Source: Cohnella mopanensis
GTDB taxonomy: Bacteria > Bacillota > Bacilli > Paenibacillales > Paenibacillaceae
NCBI RefSeq assembly: GCF_022352055.1
Contig: NZ_JAKRWM010000014.1
Span: 186,001 to 250,000, forward strand
Length of the DNA: 64,000 nucleotides
Reading direction: 5' to 3'
Position 1 is the stretch's first letter, and each line of letters begins with the position of its first letter. Shown one piece after another: positions 9,348-18,070 of this stretch. Made by a program: the position numbers and the translations under genes. Under the pieces are notes generated by a model that ran no database searches, was not told the DNA's origin, and saw only the letters and a program-made list of their open reading frames with translations.

Positions 9348-9808
9348 CAGCCACACACGCACATTCCCCCGCCCATAGTCGTAAAAAGTGACAATGACGA
9401 GCCACACACGCCCATTCCCCCGCCCATAGTCGTAAAAAGCGACAATGACGAGCCACATACGCGCATTCCCCCGCCCATAGTCGTAAAATGCGACAATGGT
9501 GGCCACACACGCCCATTCCCCCGCTCATAGTCGTAAAAAGCGACAATGACGAGCCACACACGCCTATTCCCCAGCTCATAGTCGTAAAAAGTGACAATGA
9601 CGAGCCACACACGCATATTCCCCCGCCCATAGTCGTAAAAAGCGACAATGACGAACCACACACGCACATTCCCCCGCTCATAGTCGTAAAAAGCGACAAT
9701 GACGAGCCGCACACGCACAATCCCCCGCCCATAGTCGTAAAAAGCGACAATGACGAGCCGCACACGCGCAATCCCCCACCCATAGTCGTAAAAACCAATA
9801 ATATCAGG
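9348..9808. repeat. 51-bp tandem repeat array, nine units (array 1)
   Basis: The core AGTCGTAAAAAGCGAC recurs at 9377, 9428, 9479, 9529, 9580, 9631, 9682, 9733 and 9784: period 51 bp, with one 50-bp step. Each unit holds a small inverted repeat, GTCG and CGAC around TAAAAAG, plus a C-rich segment (ATTCCCCCGCCCAT) and an ACACACGC segment. It lies between the convergent GH20 gene and sugar permease gene. Because 51 is a multiple of three, several frames stay open through it; those ORFs are artefacts. Confidence 0.95.
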
Positions 9809-9835
9809 CCGCACGAGTCCCTATAGGCAAAAAAA

Positions 9836-9874
9836 GGTCCGCCAGAGGAGCAATTGAGCGCTCCCCGACGGACC
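9836..9874 (-). terminator. Terminator of the first sugar ABC operon
   Basis: GGTCCG (9836-9841) pairs with CGGACC (9869-9874), with further pairing of GGAGC/GCTCC inside. Leftward transcription leaves a run of eight U residues after the stem. It sits 12 bp beyond the stop of the last permease gene. Confidence 0.85.
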
Positions 9875-9886
9875 TTTTCCCCGATA

Positions 9887-10768
9887 TTATCCTTTTACAG
9901 CGCCTGCGATCATGCCCTGCATAATGTGCTTTTGGAAGATCAGGTAGACGATGATGGTCGGTACCACCGAGATGGCTAACGCCGCCATCGTTAGTTTGTA
10001 GTCGGTCATGTATCCCGTAGAGAACATCGACAAGCTGAGCGGCAGCGTCTTCAGCGCAGGCTTGCTGATGAACACGAGCGCGAACGAGAATTCGTTCCAG
10101 TAGCGAAGGAAGGCTAGAATCGCAACGGTAGACAGTGCCGGAAGGGATAGCGGAAGCATGATTCTTCTGAAAATGCCCCAGTACCCGGTTCCGTCGATCA
10201 TAGCCGCTTCTTCGATATCCTTAGGAAATGTGTTCATGTAAGCTTGAACGATAAAAATCGCGATAGGAAGCTCGAACGCCACGTAAGGTAAAATAAGCGC
10301 CCAATAGGTGTTGAGAAGATGAACCTTGTTCATCAGAATGAAGAGCGGGACTAGAGTACTGTGAATCGGAATTAGCATGCCGAGCAGGAATAATCCCATC
10401 ACGGCGAGCTTGAGCCGGAACTGAAAGCGAGACAGGACATATGCGGCCAAAGCGCCGGCTACCAGCGTTAGGACAAGCGCGCCGATCGTAACGACGATGG
10501 AGTTGAACATGGCGAGCCCCATATCGGACACTTCCCAAGCCCGCTTGAAGTTATCCCACTGCCAATGAGCCGGAAATTGGAATGGACGGCTGAAAAACTC
10601 GTCGTTCGTCTTGAACGCGCTCATGAACAGCCAGAACAAAGGATAAAGAGTAACCAATGCGTACGCCAGCATCGCAACGTTCGAGATGCCGCCGCGCAAT
10701 TTACGCAGACCTAAACCCGAAGTCGAGGAGGATGGCCTGCCAGAATCGCTTGTTGTCTTCTTATTCAT
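9887..10768 (-). CDS. Carbohydrate ABC transporter permease (MalG type)
   Basis: Inner-membrane permease of 293 residues with six predicted membrane segments and the MalG-type EAA loop (EEAAMIDGTGYWGIFRRIMLP, about 190-210), which docks the ATPase. It ends with the usual MQGMIAGAVKG. Third gene of a leftward set, binding protein then MalF-type then MalG-type permease, 15 bp after the MalF-type gene. No ATPase is encoded nearby, so it probably uses a shared MsmX-like ATPase, as is common in Bacilli. The sugar is not identifiable. Confidence 0.92.
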   Translation of the reverse strand: MNKKTTSDSGRPSSSTSGLGLRKLRGGISNVAMLAYALVTLYPLFWLFMSAFKTNDEFFSRPFQFPAHWQWDNFKRAWEVSDMGLAMFNSIVVTIGALVLTLVAGALAAYVLSRFQFRLKLAVMGLFLLGMLIPIHSTLVPLFILMNKVHLLNTYWALILPYVAFELPIAIFIVQAYMNTFPKDIEEAAMIDGTGYWGIFRRIMLPLSLPALSTVAILAFLRYWNEFSFALVFISKPALKTLPLSLSMFSTGYMTDYKLTMAALAISVVPTIIVYLIFQKHIMQGMIAGAVKG

Positions 10769-10783
10769 TGTAGGGTCCTCCTC

Positions 10784-11659
10784 TTAACGATAGTCTTTTT
10801 TCATCAAATATTGACTGCCGGCTATTAAAATAAGACTCAGAATAATAATCGTCGTGGACACGGCGCTGCCGTACCCAAACCGGTAGATAGAGAATGTATT
10901 GTTATACATATAGGACGCGAGCACCTCGGTTGAATGCGCCGGTCCTCCGCCAGTCATGATATAGATGAGGTCGAACGCTTTCAAGCTACCGGAAATGCAA
11001 AGCACGATGACGACTTTGATCGTATCCCAGATCATCGGAAGCGTAATGGAGAACAGCTTGCGGGAGCCTTGAACTCCGTCGATCTTGGCGGCATCGTCGA
11101 TCTCGCCCGGGATATTTTGCAACGCTGCGATAAAAATAATCAAGTAAGGGCCGATATAGTTCCAGATGATCGGAACCATGAGCGAGTACATCGAAATGCC
11201 GGGATCAGCCAACCAAAGTTTCTTCCAAGAACCGAGTCCCAGACTGTCGAGAAGGAAGTTCAAAATCCCGATTTCCGGGTGATAGATATAACCCCATATA
11301 ATCCCCACGACGACCGAGGACAGAACCATCGGCATGAACACGGAGGAACGGATGAAACTGTGGAACCAATGATTTTTGAGCAAGAGCAAAGCCAGAATAA
11401 GCGCGATGGGCACTTGTCCGAAGACGGAAGCCACGACGACGAGCATGTTGTTCTTAAATGAAAGCCAGAATATAGGATCCTGGATCGCCTCCAGGTAATT
11501 TCCGAGACCAATGAATTTCGCCGAGCCGATGCCTTTCCAATCGAACAGGCCGTAATAAGCCGACCAGATAATAGGGATCATAACGAAGATGACAAACAGA
11601 AGCAGCGCGGGTAACAATCCTAATACGATAAAACTTTTCATACGGCTAGTAGATGTCAT
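10784..11659 (-). CDS. Carbohydrate ABC transporter permease (MalF type)
   Basis: 291-residue permease with six membrane segments; the EAA loop reads EIDDAAKIDGVQGSRKLFSI (about 204-223). It pairs with the MalG-type permease just downstream and the lipoprotein binding protein upstream. A long hairpin lies between it and the binding-protein gene, which would fit higher expression of the binding protein than of the permeases. Uptake of a mono- or oligosaccharide is the family role; the substrate is unknown. Confidence 0.92.
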   Translation of the reverse strand: MTSTSRMKSFIVLGLLPALLLFVIFVMIPIIWSAYYGLFDWKGIGSAKFIGLGNYLEAIQDPIFWLSFKNNMLVVVASVFGQVPIALILALLLLKNHWFHSFIRSSVFMPMVLSSVVVGIIWGYIYHPEIGILNFLLDSLGLGSWKKLWLADPGISMYSLMVPIIWNYIGPYLIIFIAALQNIPGEIDDAAKIDGVQGSRKLFSITLPMIWDTIKVVIVLCISGSLKAFDLIYIMTGGGPAHSTEVLASYMYNNTFSIYRFGYGSAVSTTIIILSLILIAGSQYLMKKDYR

Positions 11660-11691
11660 ACTAAGCTCCTTTCACTCCTTAATAGTTAGGA

Positions 11692-11729
11692 CGGTTTCAG
11701 CCCTCCTGCGAGGAGGAGAACTGAAACCG
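11692..11729 (-). promoter_or_regulatory. Intercistronic hairpin between binding protein and permease
   Basis: CGGTTTCAG (11692-11700) pairs with CTGAAACCG (11721-11729), and inside it CTCCT pairs with AGGAG around GCG. There is no U-tract, so it is more likely an mRNA-stabilising or partial-attenuation element than a full terminator, keeping binding-protein message in excess (inference). Confidence 0.55.
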
Positions 11730-11775
11730 CGACATGTTGTTGTTTAATTAAGGGGCTGTACCACTCTACCGTACG

Positions 11776-13098
11776 TTACCTGCGAAGCGATTTGGCTTGC
11801 GCTTCTTGAATTTTCTTCGCGATGTCCGCGGCTTTGCCGCCCATAAGGAGTTCTTGAAGTCCGTTATTTACCGCTTCCGCACCGGCGGAAGTCATGATGC
11901 CGTCATATACGGGAGTCATTTTCACGGTGTTAAGAAGCTCATATACTTTCGAGAAAATCGGAGTTACTTTGCTCTTGTCGAGATCAACTTTGTAGCTGAC
12001 AAGCTGGTTGCTTTCCAGTACGCGCTTCTGAGCATCCGGCCCCGCCATAGCAAGCATCAGTTCGAATGCGGCTTCTTTCTTCGCGCCCGTAGCGTCTTTG
12101 CCAAGGCCAAGGCCTGTTCCGACAACGCCGGACAAAGTATTCGGATCGCCTTTACCGCCAGGGATGGAAGGAAGCACCGTGGCTCCCATTTGTTCCATAG
12201 CTTCAGCAGTTGCGTTCGCGGCAAAGTTCGTCAACGCCCAACCGCCGTCGATCATGAATGCCGCTTTGCCTTGCGCGAACATTTGCTCCATCTGCGTATT
12301 GTCGATTGCGTTGAAGCCTTCTTGGAACGCGCCTGCGTTGCCGAGATCTTGCAAATGTTGCAGCGCTTGAACGAATTCCGGATCGGTGAACTTCGCACCG
12401 TCTTGAGCGGATGCTTTCAGGAACCATTCCGTGCCGGTTACGCGATCGGCTAGCGAACTAAGGATACTGGACTGAGCAAGCCAAGATGCTTTGTTACCCA
12501 GCGCAATCGGCGTAATTTTTTTGCCTTTCAGGACTTCAACGGATTTCATCAAATCGTCCCATGTTGTCGGAACTTGCAGTCCGTTAGCGTCTAGAATCGA
12601 TTTGTTATAGTACAGTATCGAAGTCGGGCTCAGAGCAATCGGAGCACTGTAGATGTTGCTATCGATCGTGAATCCGTCGAACGAGCCGGGAAGAAACCCG
12701 TTTTTCCAGTCCGTCTGCTTATCGAGCAACTCGTTAATTGGTTGAATCAGACCGCCCGCTTGGAATTCCTTGGTCATAATGCCCGGCCACATAACGAACA
12801 AGTCCGGCATTTCGTTAGCCGCCGCGACCGTTTTTAGGCGCGTTCTGTATCCATCCGGCGGAATGGCCTGAATATCAAGCTCGATGTTCGTATGATCTTT
12901 TTGGAATTGATCGATGATCGAACGCATCGTCTGCGCGCGTTGGTCATCGCCGGTGTAGTTATGCCAAAGAGAAATCTTTACTTTTTCTTTGCCGTCAGAA
13001 GGTTTGGCCCCGTTGTCGGAGTCTTTGTTGCCACAGCCGGCCAAGAGAAGCGATATCGCTACTGTAGATGCCATAATAACGGATAATGTTTTTTTCAT
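11776..13098 (-). CDS. Extracellular sugar-binding lipoprotein of an ABC transporter
   Basis: 440 residues, family 1 solute-binding protein. The lipoprotein signal peptide ends at LLLAGC (Cys22), followed by an acidic linker, so it should be anchored to the outer face of the membrane. The body has the family features ISLWHNYTGDD, PDLFVMWPG and MIDGGWALTNF. First gene of the importer operon; GGGAGGT precedes the ATG. The upstream genes on the same strand encode a YesM/YesN two-component system, which typically activates such operons on extracellular sugar. Confidence 0.93.
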   Translation of the reverse strand: MKKTLSVIMASTVAISLLLAGCGNKDSDNGAKPSDGKEKVKISLWHNYTGDDQRAQTMRSIIDQFQKDHTNIELDIQAIPPDGYRTRLKTVAAANEMPDLFVMWPGIMTKEFQAGGLIQPINELLDKQTDWKNGFLPGSFDGFTIDSNIYSAPIALSPTSILYYNKSILDANGLQVPTTWDDLMKSVEVLKGKKITPIALGNKASWLAQSSILSSLADRVTGTEWFLKASAQDGAKFTDPEFVQALQHLQDLGNAGAFQEGFNAIDNTQMEQMFAQGKAAFMIDGGWALTNFAANATAEAMEQMGATVLPSIPGGKGDPNTLSGVVGTGLGLGKDATGAKKEAAFELMLAMAGPDAQKRVLESNQLVSYKVDLDKSKVTPIFSKVYELLNTVKMTPVYDGIMTSAGAEAVNNGLQELLMGGKAADIAKKIQEAQAKSLRR

Positions 13099-13192
13099 TT
13101 ATTTGACCTCCCTGTTTTAACTGCTCCTTCAGTATAGGGGGAGCTTTTTTGAATAGGCAGGGGACAGAAATCAGGAGTAGGGTGGGTAAATA

Positions 13193-14740
13193 TCAGTTGT
13201 TCGTTCGATATTCCGAAGGCGTCTTTCCCGAAACCTTCTTAAACAGCTGGCTGAAATACTTAACGTCCTCGTACCCGACACTCCGCGCGACGTCGCTGAT
13301 TTTCATCGGAGATTGGCTCAAGAGCTCCATGGCGCGCCGCATGCGTTCCCTCGTCACAAACTCGATATAAGTAAGGCCGGTCTCCCGTTTGAACACTTCG
13401 CTAAAATGATTGGGGTTGAGATGAACATGCTTAGCGACCTGCTGCAGCGTGAGATTGTTATCCAGATGGTTGCCTATGTAAGCCATGGCGCGTTTGATAT
13501 AAGATACCCGTTCACCCGCGGCCAGCTCTTGGTACTTGTCCATTAACGATTGCAGATGCTTGTACAGCGTTTCTTCCGGCCGCTCCGTAATATCGTCGGA
13601 TGGCTGCAGCAACTGTGCCGGAAGCGGCTCTTCCCCTTCCAACGCCTGAAGAACTCTGACCCGCTCGATCCAGCGATGCCCGGAGATCAGAATGGAATTG
13701 AGATAAGCGCGGAACGAGCTCGGCGTTACTGCCGGGTCCACGAGTTGGGCTCTTATCGTTTCAATGACCCAAATCTTAAGCTCGACCGCATTGCCTGTTT
13801 TCAGAATAGAAATGAGCTGCTCTTCCTCCTCTTGCGAGGAAATCGTTCTGCCGCCTGCGTTATCCTTGACGTCGACATAGGCGATTAAGCCTTCTCGGCC
13901 GGCAAACCATTTGAAAGTAAAAGCGAAGGAAGCCTCCGAATACGATGTTCTTAACTCCCGGAGTTCATGCACGACCGAGCCTGCGGCGATGAACAGCTTA
14001 CACTTGAGCTTTCGGCCGATTCGCTCGAATTCCAGCTTGATCTTAGGAAGCTCGATTTCCGCCTGTTCCTGGCTGAGGACGAGCAGGATGTAATCTTTGC
14101 GCAGCAAAGTTTCGCCATCTAGAAGCTCGTTAACCATATTCTGAACGGCGAAGTGAAGAGAGTTGGCATAAATCGTATCTTCGCCCCACCCCGCAGCCGC
14201 GATGATGAACACTTGGAATGACTTGTGATCCGCATTCAAATTAGGAAGCAGATGAGGGATTTGCGTTAACGACTGCTTGTCCAGAATCCCCTCTATGACA
14301 AGCTGCTCTAGCAGGCTGTCGCGGAAAGCGGATTGCTGGATATGGCCTTGCTTCAGCGTAGCCCAACGGTTTAACAGGCGTTGCTTCGCGTGCATGGCGG
14401 CTTTAATAATATCCTGAGGCGGGCTGGTCTTGAGCAAGTAGTCGCTCACGCCTTCCCGGATCGCTTGCTGGGTATAGCTGAAGTCATCATATCCGGTTAG
14501 AATGATGATTTCCGTGTCGGGCAACAGCTTCTTCACTTCCGCCGCTAACTCCAGGCCAGATTTGCCGGTCATGCGAATGTCCGTTAGTACGATATTCGGC
14601 CGCTCGATCGGGATTCGGGCAATGGCCTCTTCGGCGGAGACGGCGGGAGTCAGCAACTCGAAGCCGAGCTCCTGCCAATTGATCACCGTGCTAAGTCCGG
14701 TGCGAATAATGACTTCATCGTCTACGATCAGTACTTTCAT
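13193..14740 (-). CDS. YesN-type response regulator (REC plus AraC HTH)
   Basis: 515 residues. Receiver domain at 1-120 with the phospho-acceptor Asp54 in VLTDIRMTGKSG, acidic DD at 8-9 and Lys in LLKTSPP. The middle section is YesN-like; a C-terminal AraC double helix-turn-helix spans about 410-512 (LNPNHFSEVFKRETGLT, SVGYEDVKYFSQLFKKVSGK). Its ATG overlaps the histidine kinase stop as ATGA. It should activate the adjacent sugar importer after phosphorylation by the partner kinase. Operator sites are not obvious by eye. Confidence 0.94.
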   Translation of the reverse strand: MKVLIVDDEVIIRTGLSTVINWQELGFELLTPAVSAEEAIARIPIERPNIVLTDIRMTGKSGLELAAEVKKLLPDTEIIILTGYDDFSYTQQAIREGVSDYLLKTSPPQDIIKAAMHAKQRLLNRWATLKQGHIQQSAFRDSLLEQLVIEGILDKQSLTQIPHLLPNLNADHKSFQVFIIAAAGWGEDTIYANSLHFAVQNMVNELLDGETLLRKDYILLVLSQEQAEIELPKIKLEFERIGRKLKCKLFIAAGSVVHELRELRTSYSEASFAFTFKWFAGREGLIAYVDVKDNAGGRTISSQEEEEQLISILKTGNAVELKIWVIETIRAQLVDPAVTPSSFRAYLNSILISGHRWIERVRVLQALEGEEPLPAQLLQPSDDITERPEETLYKHLQSLMDKYQELAAGERVSYIKRAMAYIGNHLDNNLTLQQVAKHVHLNPNHFSEVFKRETGLTYIEFVTRERMRRAMELLSQSPMKISDVARSVGYEDVKYFSQLFKKVSGKTPSEYRTNN

Positions 14741-16503
14741 GCTTGGGATTCCTCCATTGCAGGTAGGGTAAACGTAACGCGCGTTCCGATGCCTTCCATG
14801 CTTTCGATCTTAAGGCCCGCCTCGCTGCCGTAATGCAGCAACAGCCGTTGATGCACGTTTCGCAAGCCGTAACTGCCTTGCACGATCGGCTCGGGTTCAT
14901 CTGACTGCTGAAGCCGGTACAGCACTTCGCGAAGCTTATCCGGCTCCATGCCGACGCCGGTATCGTCAACGACGAAAGTCATCGTTTCTTTGTTCATGAC
15001 GGCATGAACGTGAATGACGCCTTTGCCGTCTTTTTTCAAAATGCCATGAATGAGGGCATTCTCGATAAGCGGCTGAAGCAGCAGCTTAAGCATCATAATG
15101 TCATTCATGGAGGGATCGACGAAGAAGTGGATTTCGAATTTGTCCGGGTACCGGATGGCTTGTATATTCGCATAATGGCGGGCATGGGAAATTTCCTGCG
15201 AGACAGAGCAATATTGCGCCCCTTTGTTCAAGCTGAAACGCAGGAAATCGCTTAGATTGCCGACCATATGGGCTGTTTTGGTGTCTTGATTCATTAAAGC
15301 CATCCAATGAATCGAAGATAAGGTATTGTACAAGAAGTGCGGGTTGATCTGCGCCTGCAAGGCCAGCATGTCGGCTTCTTTTTTCATCGATTCGTTATGC
15401 TTCACTTGCTCGGTAAGCCGTTCGATGCGTCCTCCCAGCTTGTTGTAGCTGCGAACGAGCTGCCCGATCTCGTCCATCGTTTCCACGGGATACGGTTCGA
15501 TCGGCTCCTCCGGATTCGTGTCCTTCAGGAAATGCGTCAGCATCAACAAGGGCCGAGTGACCTGCTTGACGAAGAAGACGACGAGCGAAGCGATCAGCAG
15601 GCCTGCTATTCCGACGGATACTGCCGTCAGAGCGAGGACATATCGGTTTTGCGACCGGAACTCGGCGTAAGGAATGACTCTGACTAGCGTCCAGTTCACG
15701 TCAGGCATCGTCAAATATAGAATCGTCTTCTTTGACGACGATGGATCTTCGTAATTGAAGGAACCGGAAGGTTCCGTAAAAGGCGGAAGACCCGGCAGGA
15801 AGTCTTGTATGGAACCGTTCATAGGGTCGGCGGCTCCGCTGGACAAGATACGTCCTTGCGAGTCGACGAGCATCGTGTAATCATCGCTCTCCAGGCTCGC
15901 TTGCTTCAGAATTCGTTTGACGGATTTTTCGTCCAAGCTCATGACGAGCATGCCGATTTGTTCGAAGGTGAACATGTTGCGAATAGGGCGCACGAGAGAG
16001 ATGACCCTTTTAACGCCGGAGATCGTCCGATTCTCGTACAAGGAAGTCCACCATCTAGGATGAGTTGTGAAATAGTCCGGATCTTGCGCCGTAATATCGG
16101 TCAGCCCTGATTCCAGAATCGTGGAATTGGAAACCGGATGGGATTGATACTTGGGATTAATCGTGATGTCGGATATGTAGGGCTTCGAATAGACGAGATT
16201 GGATAGAAACTCGATCATGAGGGTTTGTTTGACCACGTTATCCCCTTGGTTGCTTAAATACTGCTGAACATCTTTACTGCCGATCAGAAACAAGGACATG
16301 TTCTCGATGTCCTTGACGATAAATTGAAGATTCGTATCGATTTGCCGTAGACTGCCCATCCCCGACTGCTTTGCCTTTTCCTCCGTTAATTTAGAAGCAG
16401 TCGTATACGAGAAATAACCTAGAGACAAGAGAGGGACGAGTATCGAGACGAGCAAAAAAAACGATAACTTGCGATTAAGCGACCTTCGTAACCAACGTGA
16501 CAT
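14737..16503 (-). CDS. YesM-type sensor histidine kinase
   Basis: 588-residue membrane kinase. Membrane segments at about 14-34 and 280-303 flank an extracellular Cache-type sensor; HAMP follows (about 305-360). The phospho-acceptor region reads INPHFLYNTLSSIHWMALMN, typical of the LytS/YesM class, and the ATPase has VVDDTGVGM and GSYGLRNVHQRL. It forms an ATGA-coupled pair with the response regulator. In this arrangement the kinase often senses the sugar or the sugar-loaded binding protein (family knowledge); the signal here is unknown. Confidence 0.94.
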   Translation of the reverse strand: MSRWLRRSLNRKLSFFLLVSILVPLLSLGYFSYTTASKLTEEKAKQSGMGSLRQIDTNLQFIVKDIENMSLFLIGSKDVQQYLSNQGDNVVKQTLMIEFLSNLVYSKPYISDITINPKYQSHPVSNSTILESGLTDITAQDPDYFTTHPRWWTSLYENRTISGVKRVISLVRPIRNMFTFEQIGMLVMSLDEKSVKRILKQASLESDDYTMLVDSQGRILSSGAADPMNGSIQDFLPGLPPFTEPSGSFNYEDPSSSKKTILYLTMPDVNWTLVRVIPYAEFRSQNRYVLALTAVSVGIAGLLIASLVVFFVKQVTRPLLMLTHFLKDTNPEEPIEPYPVETMDEIGQLVRSYNKLGGRIERLTEQVKHNESMKKEADMLALQAQINPHFLYNTLSSIHWMALMNQDTKTAHMVGNLSDFLRFSLNKGAQYCSVSQEISHARHYANIQAIRYPDKFEIHFFVDPSMNDIMMLKLLLQPLIENALIHGILKKDGKGVIHVHAVMNKETMTFVVDDTGVGMEPDKLREVLYRLQQSDEPEPIVQGSYGLRNVHQRLLLHYGSEAGLKIESMEGIGTRVTFTLPAMEESQA

Positions 16504-16634
16504 AGCTTTCCTCCGTGACGATTGTCATTCGTATCCATATCCTCTCTCATCCCGCAGATGTTTATGAGAAGGCACGGAATCCAAATCCTCAAGATCGTAA
16601 CACAATCCTCGCCAAGAAAAATAGGAGACAAATA

Positions 16635-16680
16635 AAAAGCCATCCCCGAAGGTCGTCTCAGACCCTTGAGGATAGCTTTT
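16635..16680 (-). terminator. Terminator of the SRPBCC gene
   Basis: AAAAGC-C-ATCC (from 16635) pairs with GGAT-A-GCTTTT (to 16680), with additional pairing of GGTC/GACC inside. Read leftward it leaves UUUUUAUU after the stem, 15 bp beyond the stop of the SRPBCC gene. Confidence 0.6.
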
Positions 16681-16695
16681 GTGGGGTATCGTTTC

Positions 16696-17145
16696 TTACC
16701 AGCCGAAGTTGAGCGGTTTGCCCGTTTCCGAGTATGTCTTGATGTTGCTGATGATGTACGGCCAGCTTTCGGAGGTTTTCTCGAAAGAAGGGTGGTTATC
16801 GGACCACTGGTCGTTAACAAGCGTCAGCTTCGTGGTTTCGCCTACCGGTTCGAGGGTAATCGTGACGCGGGTTTGCAGTTGCGCGTGGTTCGGGTTGTAG
16901 GAAGGTCCTGGATGCTCGGTCGTGCTGAACACTTTATTCGGTTCGTAGGCGAGAATTTCGCCGTAGACATGAACCGTTTCATCGCCGTCGGAGCCCGGAC
17001 CGATATATTCGTAGGTGCTGCCTACTTCGAAAGTCGAGCGAAGGACGGATCCGAAGAAGATCGCTTTCGTACCTTCGGGAGAGACGAGCGTCTGCCATAC
17101 TTTTTCCGGTGTTGCCCCGACGTATATCACGTATTTCAATTCCAT
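16696..17145 (-). CDS. SRPBCC (AHSA1-like) domain protein
   Basis: 149 residues in a single START/Bet v1-like fold, AHSA1 subgroup: KYVIYVGATPEKVWQTLVSP at the N-terminus, WSDNHPSFEKTSESWPYII near the C-terminus. These proteins often bind small hydrophobic ligands and are common next to ArsR or AraC regulators. An in-frame ATG at 17196 exists, but AAGGGGA precedes the ATG at 17145, which matches family N-termini. A divergent AraC-type gene begins about 105 bp away and may regulate it (inference). No specific function is known. Confidence 0.85.
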   Translation of the reverse strand: MELKYVIYVGATPEKVWQTLVSPEGTKAIFFGSVLRSTFEVGSTYEYIGPGSDGDETVHVYGEILAYEPNKVFSTTEHPGPSYNPNHAQLQTRVTITLEPVGETTKLTLVNDQWSDNHPSFEKTSESWPYIISNIKTYSETGKPLNFGW

Positions 17146-17250
17146 GATTAAATCCCCTTTCAGATCAGCGTTGCTCTTATGATAGAATATCCCCAAAGGA
17201 ATGTATTGTAAAAATACGACAGCCCAATAGCGGGAGGGAGAACCTCATTC

Positions 17251-18060
17251 ATGAACCCGATTGCCGATCATTCGACCAAAGGGATTTTGCGCGCGGATGC
17301 GGGCAAACAGAAATTTAAGCTATCCCGATATGAGCCTGCGCAGGAGCTGCGGACTTACATTCAACATTATTGGGTTGTGGAATGGGATTTGAGAGGGATG
17401 GAGCCTTATCGTCAAACCGTGTTGTCCCATCCCAACGTTAACCTTGTATTCGAACCGGAAAATACGCGAATTTACGGGATATGGGAGAAAACTTCGACTC
17501 AAATCCTCGAAGGCCAAGGCAGCGTATTCGCCATTAAATTTAATCCCGGGGGCTTTTACCCCTTCTGGCAGAAGCCGCTTTCTACTCTCACCCGCCAATC
17601 GATCGCCTTATCGGACTTGTTCGGGGAGGAAGCGGCCCCTTTGGAAGCCGACATTCTTGCTGCGGGTGATGCCGCTTCTCAGGTCGAACGAATGGATCGC
17701 TTTTTACTTGCGCGCTTACCGGATGAAGACGGGAATGTGGAACTGGTTAATCGGATGGTCGCCACTCTCGTTGCCGATCGGGATATTCTCAAGGTCGAGC
17801 AGTTGGCTGAACGATATGACGTAAGCGTAAGGACGCTGCAACGATTATTCGATCGTTATGTGGGCGTAAGCCCGAAAGGGGTAATTCAGCGATTCCGGCT
17901 TCACGAAGTGGCCGAGAAGATCGAGAAGGGCGAAACCGTAGATTGGCCGGCGCTGTCCGAAGAGATGGGCTATTTCGATCAAGCGCATTTCATTAAGGAT
18001 TTCAAGGCGTATTTGGGCAAGACGCCGGATGAGTATATGAGAACGATCGGTAGCGATTAG
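17251..18060 (+). CDS. AraC-family regulator with N-terminal DUF6597-like domain
   Basis: 269 residues. The N-terminal part (about 25-115; YEPAQELRTYIQHYWVVEWD, LSHPNVNLVFE) matches the sensory domain often fused to AraC regulators in Paenibacillus; the C-terminal AraC HTH (about 175-265) includes SVRTLQRLFDRYVGVSPKGV and EMGYFDQAHFIKDFKAYLGK. GGGAGGGAG precedes the ATG. It is divergent from the SRPBCC gene and converges with the winged-helix gene, with a 10-bp gap. The ligand is unknown. Confidence 0.9.
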   Translation: MNPIADHSTKGILRADAGKQKFKLSRYEPAQELRTYIQHYWVVEWDLRGMEPYRQTVLSHPNVNLVFEPENTRIYGIWEKTSTQILEGQGSVFAIKFNPGGFYPFWQKPLSTLTRQSIALSDLFGEEAAPLEADILAAGDAASQVERMDRFLLARLPDEDGNVELVNRMVATLVADRDILKVEQLAERYDVSVRTLQRLFDRYVGVSPKGVIQRFRLHEVAEKIEKGETVDWPALSEEMGYFDQAHFIKDFKAYLGKTPDEYMRTIGSD

Positions 18061-18070
18061 CACGGGGGAT

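Noticed and set aside
9274..9826. Several overlapping ORFs of 110-175 codons on both strands with repetitive peptides
   Set aside because: They exist because the 51-bp repeat period is a multiple of three, keeping frames open. No ribosome binding sites or known domains.
13123..13150. Rightward hairpin GCTCC/GGAGC followed by TTTTTT
   Set aside because: No rightward gene ends here; both flanking genes are read leftward. Probably part of the leader of the binding-protein gene or chance.
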